From JBECKQ01 sp040235375 (GTDB lineage Bacteria; Planctomycetota; Phycisphaerae; UBA1845): a stretch of DNA of 8,776 nucleotides. Made by a program: the position numbers and the translations under genes. Shown piece after piece: positions 1-5,643 of the stretch. The stretch's first letter is position 1. Each line of letters opens with the position of its first letter. The stretch lies in NCBI GenBank assembly GCA_040235375.1, contig JBECKQ010000034.1, forward strand, positions 1-8,776. The letters are read 5' to 3'. The notes under the pieces were generated by a model. It worked only from the letters and a program-made list of their open reading frames with translations. It was not told where the DNA came from and made no database searches.

Positions 1-1
1 C

Positions 2-1006
2 CGCGATCCGCGCGATGGGAAGTTACCAGAGTACGATTACTACAATGACAACTGCAACCTCAACCGCACGCAGTTTGCGCCGCGTCACTTGGCCAAGTAC
101 GCCCAGCAATGCTTGGACTTCCAGCACGAGCAAATCGCCGGGCTTGATTATCTCATCTCGCCGTCCGTGCTGTTTGATGACTTCCAGGATTCATGGAGCC
201 AGGTTTCCCTCGCCATGGCTGACGCCGCTGTCGAACACCACGCACAACTGGATGACCCGGCCCCACTCCTGATCACCGTGGCCGTTGGAGAAGCCGCGCT
301 CCGCAACGCGGATGCGATGAATGAATTCCTTGACGCATTGTCGATGCTCGAAGTCGACGGCTTCTATGTCCTCATCTCGCGCAGTTCACCCAACTACAGG
401 CTCGCAGTCGACCCGGACACGATGGCGGCGCAAATGTACTTCACGCACGTTCTCAGCGTAATCAACGAATACGAGGTGTTCTCGGGGTACTCCGATTGGA
501 TCGGTGCATTGCTCAGCGCGGCCGCAAACCTCCATGTCGCCTGCGGATGGCACCAGAGCCTCCGGGCGTTTTCCCTGGGACGGTTTCTGCCAACATCGGG
601 AGGGCGCCGACCGCGTCGGCGGTATTCATCTGCACCACTCCTCTCCAACCCCCTAATCGTTCCAGAACTTGAAGACATTTTCCTTGCAGGCGAACTCGAA
701 GCAGTGCTCACCGGCACGGCCTATGACGGATTACTCTCTGACGGACCGGCGGACGGTCACGAGGACTGGACCGACGAAATCTCTTGCCTAGCACATTGGG
801 CATCGCTCAATTCCGTCATCGAGTCCCTTGATCCAACCACACCGACCAAGAGACGAATCACGACGCTTAGCAGACAGACTGACAACGCGGAAAAACTCTA
901 CATGAGGCTCCAGGGCGAGGGTGTGAACTTCGATTCGCAAACGGGTCCGGGGCACCTGCCAACATGGAAGGAAGCCATAGAACTTTTTGAGGAATTGGTT
1001 AAGTAA
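2..1006 (+). CDS. Unidentified protein, 3' part of gene (start lies left of the window)
   Basis: The reading frame is open from the left edge and ends at TAA 1004-1006, giving at least 334 residues. A TTG at 89 could start it, but the protein-like sequence upstream of 89 (aromatic and Asn/Asp rich, in the same frame) makes a start outside the window more likely. I do not recognise the family. The middle has alternating hydrophobic strands and helices: a strand around LLITVAVGEAAL, a helix, then DGFYVLISRSS. A Trp/Arg-rich stretch follows (WHQSLRAFSLGRF, then GGRRPRRRYSS). This could be an alpha/beta barrel, loosely like tRNA-guanine transglycosylase-type or sce7725-type folds, but that is only an impression. 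The C-terminus is helical, with HLPTWKEAIELFEEL. There are no membrane segments or signal peptide in the visible part. Its stop overlaps the start of the predicted nuclease gene at 1006, so the two are probably translationally coupled and work together. It is real coding sequence; its function is unknown. Confidence 0.8.
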   Translation, partial: RDPRDGKLPEYDYYNDNCNLNRTQFAPRHLAKYAQQCLDFQHEQIAGLDYLISPSVLFDDFQDSWSQVSLAMADAAVEHHAQLDDPAPLLITVAVGEAALRNADAMNEFLDALSMLEVDGFYVLISRSSPNYRLAVDPDTMAAQMYFTHVLSVINEYEVFSGYSDWIGALLSAAANLHVACGWHQSLRAFSLGRFLPTSGGRRPRRRYSSAPLLSNPLIVPELEDIFLAGELEAVLTGTAYDGLLSDGPADGHEDWTDEISCLAHWASLNSVIESLDPTTPTKRRITTLSRQTDNAEKLYMRLQGEGVNFDSQTGPGHLPTWKEAIELFEELVK

Positions 1007-1689
1007 TGCCGCGACGGACACCCTCCAGAGGCTACACTGAAGCCGAAATGGCGCACGCCTTCAAGGCGATCCTGTCCTCCCCTCAGGGGCTCCCCGGGAT
1101 TGGTCCCGTTTGGCGCGCCTTCGAGGAGGTGAACGCCACCCGCGGACGCCCTGACTTCGTCGCGATCGTCCGGCCGCCAGAGAAACAACTCCGCAACGCC
1201 TCCTCGTCGCTCAACATGGCCGCGAGTAGCGTCCTTGCATCGCTCTACAACCAAAGGCCACTTACGGTAGCCACCCTCGTCAGAAAGACCGGATTGGCCG
1301 AGTCAGCCGTTCGACGGTCTTTGCGCCTGCTCGAGAAGGAAGGACACGCACGCGAGACTCCAAGCGCTACCTTCCTGCGCTCAGACGGGCCAGGCTACGA
1401 CGCCGTTGAGGCGTGGGCCTTTGAACTGAAGCTCCGAGGCACCAAACGCGCGGTCTTTCAAGCTCAGCAATACCGCATGTTTGCACAAAGAGTCGTCATC
1501 GTCGTTCCCCCCGGACAGTTGGCGAAGTGTCGTGAACATGCGGTGACCCTGAATCGATGGGGCATCGGCGTGGCCACTTTTGACCCAATCTCCGGTGAGT
1601 TTCGCCTCAGCCGGCGACCCCGACGAGGTCAGCCGGTTACGAAGGGCCATCAGGAGTACGTGCTCAGCCGCATTGTCAACGGTCACTGA
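1006..1689 (+). CDS. Predicted PD-(D/E)XK nuclease with an inserted winged-helix domain
   Basis: The protein has 227 residues. Its ATG overlaps the previous stop codon (TAATG), and GAGG at 989-992 is the only Shine-Dalgarno-like sequence. The nuclease signature is visible in order: GRPD with D50 followed by a hydrophobic strand (FVAIV), then FELKL with E140 and K142, then QxxxY as Q152-Y156 in FQAQQY, then a strand VVIVV at 163-167. D, ExK and QxxxY are the usual catalytic and motif-IV residues of this superfamily. Between the first and second motif, residues about 72-115 form a winged helix-turn-helix (ASLYNQRPLTVATLVRKTGL, then a recognition-like helix SAVRRSLRLLEKEG, then a wing). An insertion there is unusual, since D and ExK are normally 10-30 residues apart. 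The protein is probably a cytosolic DNA-acting enzyme. Coupling to the upstream gene suggests a two-protein unit. A catalytically inactive DNA-binding role cannot be excluded, but all the expected residues are present. Confidence 0.82.
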   Translation: MPRRTPSRGYTEAEMAHAFKAILSSPQGLPGIGPVWRAFEEVNATRGRPDFVAIVRPPEKQLRNASSSLNMAASSVLASLYNQRPLTVATLVRKTGLAESAVRRSLRLLEKEGHARETPSATFLRSDGPGYDAVEAWAFELKLRGTKRAVFQAQQYRMFAQRVVIVVPPGQLAKCREHAVTLNRWGIGVATFDPISGEFRLSRRPRRGQPVTKGHQEYVLSRIVNGH

Positions 1690-1855
1690 CGCGACGATTC
1701 TGCTGGGGGCGCAGTTCAGGGTGCCGACAGTCTTCGGCAACTCGCCGAACGGGCGCGCAGAAGCCTGCATTGGCGAGCAGTGCGTGCAATCGACGACACC
1801 TGGCGCAGAGCCGACGTGCGCTGCCAGCAGCCTCAAGCCTAAGCGAGATCGCTAG
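1690..1855 (+). other. Gap between cassette genes, with a small hairpin
   Basis: These 166 bases separate the nuclease gene from the zinc-ribbon gene. A short hairpin is present: TTCGGC 1733-1738 pairs with GCCGAA 1744-1749 around a five-base loop. No T run follows, so it is not a convincing terminator. An open frame starts at TTG 1580 inside the previous gene, crosses the gap and stops at TAG 1853-1855, exactly abutting the next ATG. Its translation (Ser/Thr/Ala rich, no hydrophobic pattern) does not look like a protein, so it is not called. The gap may carry a promoter for the third gene, but I see no good -35/-10 pair. Confidence 0.4.
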
Positions 1856-3109
1856 ATGGGCTATTACGCTCCCTCATTCGGTGGCCTCGATCGAGGATGG
1901 TACTTGACCACGACAGACAGCCGCTACGCCGAAGAGCGTGATCAATGTCTGCAATGGTGGAACTCCGAATGCGACATGGTGCTCGCGGAGTTTCTGCGAC
2001 AATACGGGATGTTCTTCTCCGCGTTCGAGCAGGACGTCAAAGCAGAGATCAAGGCACGGTTCGGCAGGCGGCTCAAGTTTCCCAATTACTTCGGATACTT
2101 CATCGTCTCGCGAGTCCTCGCCGATCCCAACCTGGCCCAACGATACCATGGCGATTACGCCCGTCGTGCACATCTGACCATCGACTGTTCGGTATGCAAT
2201 GGCCAGCAGACCTACGACAACATCCATCCGTCGTTGGTGCGTAGGACGCGTCGAATCCTCCCCCTCTGCAACGAGTGCTGGTTCTGGATTGCTGAGTTTA
2301 CAGAACTGGAGCACCTCACCTCCGTTGGAGATGATCTCAAGGAACGCGTCCGCCGCCTGTCATCCCCTCAAGTGTGCCCGATCTGCCACAGAAAGTTCGT
2401 TTGGCTCGCCCGGGGTGAATGCAAGACTTACGAAGTTCCATTCCTGCCCGGCCGCCATATTGAGATTTGCCCACAATGCGTGGCCACAGCCATCTGCGGC
2501 GACCCGAAGAACGCCGACGCTGACTCCTGCTTCACGAAGTTCAAACGCATTGCTGATCTTCTTGAGGTGATACCCGACAAGTCCGGATTCGTCTACGATG
2601 ACGCAGACACGCTCGATGTTGCCGTTGAAGTAACCCAACTCATGCAACAACTTCCGCCCTTTGAAGTGATGGCGCGAAGTTGCGGCTCATGGTTCGAGCT
2701 TCTGCTGGCCGCTGGCGTTCTTCCGCCAGATGCTCGAAAGAACTCCTACGGCGTGACCGTCAAGGCAGTAGACGGACATCAATGCTTCAGCCTCGCCGAG
2801 AAGACCATCGATGATTTGCTTTTTCGGAACAACATCCCCCACGAAAAAGAACCCCTATATCCCGGAACAGCCTTTCGGGCGGACTGGAAGATCTCCGCCG
2901 CCGGCCGCGACATCTACATCGAGTTGTTTGGTCTGGACGGAGATCCAGACTACGCGAAGCGCAAACGCCAGAAGCTTGCGATTGCAAAGAAGGCTGGAAT
3001 GTCTATCATTGCGATTGAACGCAAGGACCTGGCCAGTCTCAAGCGTGCGTTTCGGGCCAAAATCCTTTCGCTCTTTCCTGAACCGACTCTGCAATGCACG
3101 GTAGATTGA
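1856..3109 (+). CDS. Zinc-ribbon protein with C-terminal Vsr/MutH-like PD-(D/E)XK nuclease domain
   Basis: The protein has 417 residues, with ATG at 1856 and TGA at 3107-3109. No Shine-Dalgarno sequence is visible, but the ATG follows an in-frame TAG by one codon and downstream sequence is protein-like from the start. The N-terminal 100 residues are Trp/Tyr/Phe rich and helical. Two zinc-ribbon-like units follow: CxxC at C111/C114 with C138/C141, and CxxC at C174/C177 with C205/C208. From about residue 309 comes a restriction-endonuclease-like domain: SLAEKTID with E315, RADW with D343, IYIELFG with E356, and a basic helix YAKRKRQKLA with K373. It ends with strand IIAIERKDL. This E...D...E...K order is known from Vsr/DUF559-type domains often fused to helicases. 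The protein probably cuts or nicks DNA, with the zinc ribbons contacting nucleic acid or a partner. It is soluble, with no signal peptide. It lies 166 bases after the previous gene in the same direction, so it is likely part of the same module. The substrate is unknown. Confidence 0.8.
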   Translation: MGYYAPSFGGLDRGWYLTTTDSRYAEERDQCLQWWNSECDMVLAEFLRQYGMFFSAFEQDVKAEIKARFGRRLKFPNYFGYFIVSRVLADPNLAQRYHGDYARRAHLTIDCSVCNGQQTYDNIHPSLVRRTRRILPLCNECWFWIAEFTELEHLTSVGDDLKERVRRLSSPQVCPICHRKFVWLARGECKTYEVPFLPGRHIEICPQCVATAICGDPKNADADSCFTKFKRIADLLEVIPDKSGFVYDDADTLDVAVEVTQLMQQLPPFEVMARSCGSWFELLLAAGVLPPDARKNSYGVTVKAVDGHQCFSLAEKTIDDLLFRNNIPHEKEPLYPGTAFRADWKISAAGRDIYIELFGLDGDPDYAKRKRQKLAIAKKAGMSIIAIERKDLASLKRAFRAKILSLFPEPTLQCTVD

Positions 3110-3294
3110 CTCTCACGTGGCCACTAGAATCGGTACGCGCTCAGTCATTGCTGCTGATCACACCGATGGTCCAGCGCCCCAACCGCATGTCCTCGACCGC
3201 CTGCGTCAGCCGGTGTGGGAAGGCGGAAGTCGCTCGCACGAACGTGGACCGGCCGTCAGATCGGTCGCAAACCGCGTTCTTGGCACCGGTAGGC

Positions 3295-3366
3295 GGGTTC
3301 TTCGAAAGCGCGTCTTTAGCACCTTTGCGTCCACAAAGTGGCTGAAGACGCGTATTTGTAGAACAC
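3295..3366. repeat. Long imperfect inverted repeat (foldback element)
   Basis: This 72-base stretch is an inverted repeat about a single centre at 3330/3331. Pairing segments, all on the same axis, are 3297-3301 with 3360-3364 (GTTCT/AGAAC), 3303-3306 with 3355-3358, 3308-3320 with 3341-3353, and 3323-3327 with 3334-3338 (CTTTG/CAAAG), leaving a six-base loop. That is 27 paired positions including three G-T wobbles. The strongest block is 3309-3320/3341-3352. It could be the stem of a small RNA, a miniature foldback element, or a relic of two inverted copies. It does not have the GTTRRRY/RYYYAAC core sites of an integron attC site, and no T run makes it a classical terminator. Confidence 0.7.
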
Positions 3367-3421
3367 CGAAGCGTGCTCCACGTGTGCGCCGCCAGCATAC
3401 AGCGGGGCATGCTGCGTGCTT

Positions 3422-3487
3422 GCCGACAGTGCCGCTGACGGCGATGTGGATCTGGATGATATCCAGTAGCTTCAAACGGCTTTCACG
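3422..3487 (+). pseudogene. Remnant of a planctomycete-type dockerin/EF-hand motif, interrupted by a stop
   Basis: In the frame starting at 3422 the translation is ADSAADGDVDLDDIQ, then TAG at 3467-3469, then LQTAFT. The block DSAADGDVDLDD fits a 12-residue EF-hand calcium loop: Asp at positions 1, 5, 9 and 12, Gly at 6 and Val at 8, with Ala in place of the usual Asp/Asn at 3. The pattern GDVDLDD followed by a short helix ending in AFT is characteristic of the dockerin-like C-terminal units of large planctomycete secreted proteins. The stop sits inside the helix, and several more stops occur upstream and downstream in the same frame, so this is a fragment of a dead gene. The parent protein cannot be identified. 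Confidence is limited because the stretch is short. Confidence 0.5.
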
Positions 3488-3617
3488 GATCATGACAAGG
3501 GCTCGAGCGATGACTGGATTAATCGTCATGGCCTGTGATACGGACTCAAGCCTCACGCGGCCCAAGAGAGCCGAGGCCGGTTCGAATGGGATGAGGATCC
3601 AGCTATCTCCATCCCAA

Positions 3618-3917
3618 TTAGTCCTTATTGACTCGCCTTGATCGGCTTCGGACACCCTCCCTGATTCGTCGCCGCGGTGCTTTGTTGGCGCTGTGTGCAC
3701 CCAGCAGTTCGAGCCGGGTGACGTCTCCCGGCACGAGGTACAGCGTTTCGCGGGGGATGCCGTCGGCGTCCGGGTTCAGGCCGATGATCATTCGGGTCCG
3801 CCCGACGAGCATCAATTCCCGCCGGGTGACCTCGTAGGTCGCCCCATTGCACAAGTAGATGCGGAGCGGACAAAACGGCTCGCGTTGATGATGTTCGAGG
3901 ATGGCCTTGGGATCCAT
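3618..3917 (-). CDS. Small conserved planctomycete protein of unknown function
   Basis: The protein has 99 residues, with ATG at 3915-3917 on the minus strand and TAA at 3618-3620. A strong Shine-Dalgarno sequence GAGGAG (3924-3929) lies six bases before the ATG and fixes the start. The pattern is an N-terminal helix (AILEHHQREPFCP), strand FxPLRIYL, a turn NGATYEV, RRELMLVGRTRMIIGL, an acidic turn with DGIP, then a strand LYLVPGDVTRLELL. From memory this matches a family of roughly 70-90-residue proteins found in many copies in planctomycete genomes (ILELHRRQPFxPFRIxLxDG-like); its function is not known to me. The last 20 or so residues (from NKAPRRR) are very basic and lie beyond the usual end of the family, so they may be read-through past a lost stop. 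It lies 125 bases downstream of the prepilin-like gene. The leader has two competing stems. Confidence 0.85.
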   Translation of the reverse strand: MDPKAILEHHQREPFCPLRIYLCNGATYEVTRRELMLVGRTRMIIGLNPDADGIPRETLYLVPGDVTRLELLGAHSANKAPRRRIREGVRSRSRRVNKD

Positions 3918-3923
3918 CGTGGG

Positions 3924-3929
3924 CTCCTC
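3924..3929 (-). promoter_or_regulatory. Ribosome binding site of the 99-residue gene
   Basis: On the minus strand the sequence is GAGGAG, six bases before the ATG at 3917. It is one of only two strong Shine-Dalgarno sequences in the window and decides the start of this gene. Confidence 0.8.
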
Positions 3930-3933
3930 AACC

Positions 3934-3978
3934 TATCGGTCGTCAACGATCATGCGCGAGCGCCGACCGATACCGGTC
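3934..3978 (-). promoter_or_regulatory. Leader with two mutually exclusive stems upstream of the 99-residue gene
   Basis: A perfect 9-bp inverted repeat joins 3934-3942 and 3964-3972 across a 21-base loop, ending five bases before the ribosome binding site in the minus-strand mRNA. A second hairpin uses 3965-3969 with 3974-3978 (GACCG/CGGTC, four-base loop). Both need the bases 3965-3969, so only one can form at a time. This geometry suits a folding switch, but it may also be chance in GC-rich DNA, and no ligand-binding motif is recognised. Confidence 0.35.
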
Positions 3979-4042
3979 TGCAACGCGCGTATTCATGAGT
4001 CCCCCAAGCCTCGCATCATACCGGCCGGGCTGCGATGCTCCG

Positions 4043-5113
4043 CTATCGGCGTATCGTGTACGTCGTCGCCCCCGGGCAGATCGCCAGGACTTGCTCGGCG
4101 CTATCCGCGTTGAACTCGCTCAGGGGCATCAGCGTACCCTTGGGCCACCAGGGGTCGGGGAAACGCGAACGCTGCTCAGACGAGTAGGCGGCATGACCGT
4201 CGAAGTAGGCCGCGACCAGGCCGGACTGCTTGCCCTTCGGATGCCGGTAGGAGAAGAGCCGCTGCGGGTCGCTCCGCCAGTACGAGCGCAGATAGGCGTC
4301 GGGAATGGTCGGACCGCCGTCGGCAAACGCTCCGCCGTACGCCCCCTGCCAGTCGATGTCGAAGTCGGGATTGCCCGACGCGTTGGTGAACCGCGAGCCG
4401 TCGGCGATCAAGACATTCTCGCTGGGGTTGCCCACGCGATCGATCCGCGGGCGGTAATCGCGGGCCAGGAATGCTCCGGGCACGTCGTATACCGCTTCAC
4501 TGCACGGCGCTCCGGCCGAGGTCGGCCAGCACATGAACTGGCGCAGCGTGTTGTAGCTGACCATGCGCTGCACCTTGAAGCGGCCGATCGCTCCGATCAT
4601 CCCGTCGTGATAGGGTGCGGCCAGGTAATCGTTCGCGGGGCACTCGAAGACGCCGGTGACGAGCCGGCCGAAGCGCTCGCCGCGATTGGCCGGCAGCGAC
4701 ATGTGCATCTGGTGCGCGGCCAGCGGCCCGGCCCAGTCCCAGATCTGCACGGGGGCCTCGGGCATCTGCTCGAAGGTGGCGCCCGCCGTCGCGTAGGGGC
4801 CGTCGAGCAACACAGCGCCGGACGTGCCCGGCGACCCCGGCAGCCAGCCGTTGTCCTCGGCCTCGTACGCCGCCGCCGCCCGGGCGATGCTCCCCTGGTG
4901 GGCCTGGCACTTGACGGTGAACGCCTGGTGGCGGGCACCCTCCAGCGAGGGCAGCAGGATGGAGACCAGCAGGGAGATGACCGCGACGACCACAAGCATT
5001 TCGACCAGCGAAAACGCCGGCCGCAACGATGCCCTGGGGTGAGGGACCGGCGAGCCGATGTGCCGCAATGTGACACTGCTATCAAGCACGTCGTTCAGGC
5101 TGTCTGCTTTCAT
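4043..5113 (-). CDS. Prepilin-like protein with type IV N-terminal cleavage/methylation motif and C-terminal H/DG motif
   Basis: The protein has 356 residues, with ATG at 5111-5113 and TAG at 4043-4045. The frame stays open further upstream, but that part overlaps the gene at 5251-5643 and is Arg/Gly rich shadow, so this ATG is chosen. An ATG at 5176 is a less likely alternative. Residues 31-60 are the prepilin signature: RPA then FSLVEML, cleavage expected between A33 and F34, with Glu38 at +5, followed by the hydrophobic helix VVVAVISLLVSILLPSLEGA. The -1 residue is Ala rather than the usual Gly. The C-terminal part resembles planctomycete DUF1559/H-X9-DG proteins: CPAND at 158-162, FSYRHP at 287-292, and AAYFDGH with D305-G306; here 13 residues separate His291 from DG, not nine. 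Such proteins are exported by type II secretion/type IV pilus-like machinery and have unknown cargo roles. It lies 137 bases after the 130-residue gene and is probably cotranscribed with it. Confidence 0.88.
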   Translation of the reverse strand: MKADSLNDVLDSSVTLRHIGSPVPHPRASLRPAFSLVEMLVVVAVISLLVSILLPSLEGARHQAFTVKCQAHQGSIARAAAAYEAEDNGWLPGSPGTSGAVLLDGPYATAGATFEQMPEAPVQIWDWAGPLAAHQMHMSLPANRGERFGRLVTGVFECPANDYLAAPYHDGMIGAIGRFKVQRMVSYNTLRQFMCWPTSAGAPCSEAVYDVPGAFLARDYRPRIDRVGNPSENVLIADGSRFTNASGNPDFDIDWQGAYGGAFADGGPTIPDAYLRSYWRSDPQRLFSYRHPKGKQSGLVAAYFDGHAAYSSEQRSRFPDPWWPKGTLMPLSEFNADSAEQVLAICPGATTYTIRR

Positions 5114-5162
5114 GCTGCGTGTCGCTTTCTTCCGCAGTCGCGCGTGATCGGCCGACTCACCG

Positions 5163-5240
5163 CCCCCCTCCGGCATCGCCTCGGCCAGCGCCTCCCCCCA
5201 ACACCTCCCCCAGTGCCTCCCGCTCTGCCTCCCCCCGGGG
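5163..5240 (-). repeat. Phased G-tract array in the gap before the prepilin-like gene
   Basis: On the coding (minus) strand this stretch has G runs at 5231-5236 (six), 5219-5221 (three), 5207-5211 (five), 5194-5199 (six) and 5163-5168 (six). Most are followed by AGG, making repeated GGGAGG-like blocks with short spacers. Four runs lie close enough to form a G-quadruplex (two loops are seven bases, one is nine). The blocks also mimic Shine-Dalgarno sequences, though they lie 50 or more bases from the start at 5113. Confidence 0.5.
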
Positions 5241-5250
5241 CCGCCGCGGA

Positions 5251-5643
5251 TCACCAGCCGCCGGAGCCGGCCTGATCGGGACCGGGATTGTGGAAGCGCA
5301 CCTCGGCGCCGCACCTCGGGCAGTACGTCGGGCCCTCCTTGCCCAGGTACTGGTTGAGAATCACGTGCGTTCCGCCGCGGGCGGCGCAGCCGTCGGCGTA
5401 GCACACCTCGGTTGGATACAGCGTCCGCCGGCCGGTGTGGGGATTCACCGCGGGGAACGGGCCGAACCCCTCGGCCACGTCCACGGCGATCAGCTCGCCG
5501 GTTTCGGCGTCCATCAGCGTTCGCGTGTTGGCGGCCGTTGCGACCGGGTTGCTCACCGCATGCCAAACGCGGCAGGCCAGCAGGGCCAGCACGCCCACAG
5601 CGGCGATGGCCAGCGCGATCTTCTTGTTGAAGCCAGCTCCCAT
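5251..5643 (-). CDS. Membrane-anchored protein with CxxC zinc-ribbon-like tail
   Basis: The protein has 130 residues, with ATG at 5641-5643 and TGA at 5251-5253. No Shine-Dalgarno sequence is seen. After MGAGFNKK comes a single hydrophobic segment (about residues 9-24, ending LALLAC), which can be a membrane anchor; Cys24 in LLAC also permits a lipoprotein reading. The outer domain has TRTLMDAETGEL, then PFPAVNPHTGRRTLYPTEVC, and a C-terminal part with C81/C86 and CPRCG (C108/C111) that could bind one zinc. From memory this arrangement (residue-type TGELF, PAVNPKTGK, CPxCG near the end) recurs in planctomycetes beside prepilin-like genes; the exact role is not known. Here it lies directly upstream of such a gene with a 137-base gap. 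It probably acts at the cell envelope with the prepilin-like protein. Confidence 0.83.
   Translation of the reverse strand: MGAGFNKKIALAIAAVGVLALLACRVWHAVSNPVATAANTRTLMDAETGELIAVDVAEGFGPFPAVNPHTGRRTLYPTEVCYADGCAARGGTHVILNQYLGKEGPTYCPRCGAEVRFHNPGPDQAGSGGW

Larger units (their letters stand above)
3110..3617. other. Decayed stretch without an intact gene, between convergent gene groups
   Basis: About 500 bases lie between the plus-strand cassette and the minus-strand genes. Long frames are open on both strands (plus 3117-3641, minus 3206-3700), but their translations are Arg/Ser/Thr rich without domain patterns, and part of the openness comes from the palindrome at 3295-3366, which gives mirrored peptides on the two strands. 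A dockerin-like fragment with an in-frame stop lies at 3422-3487. No tRNA fits: a GGTTCGAAT at 3579-3587 resembles a T loop but has no matching stem. I read this as eroded sequence at the boundary of an inserted cassette. Confidence 0.55.

Noticed and set aside
1580..1855. Plus-strand open frame overlapping the nuclease gene and abutting the zinc-ribbon gene
   Set aside because: It begins at a TTG inside the previous gene, its Ser/Thr/Ala-rich translation has no protein-like pattern, and no ribosome binding site precedes it.
3295..3366. Integron attC site
   Set aside because: The palindrome lacks the GTTRRRY and RYYYAAC core sites, and no integrase or cassette array is present.
3579..3587. 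T-loop-like GGTTCGAAT suggesting a tRNA
   Set aside because: The flanking bases do not form a T stem and no anticodon or acceptor stem could be found.
3117..3641. Plus-strand 174-residue open frame
   Set aside because: Arg/Ser/Thr-rich translation without domains; part of its openness is due to the palindrome, and the dockerin remnant is in a different frame.
3206..3700. Minus-strand 164-residue open frame
   Set aside because: Overlaps the start-to-end region of the supported 99-residue gene and mirrors the plus-strand frame through the palindrome.
4043..5566. N-terminal extension of the prepilin-like gene up to 5566
   Set aside because: The extra 151 residues are Arg/Gly-rich and overlap the 130-residue gene in another frame; the prepilin leader is correctly placed only from 5113.
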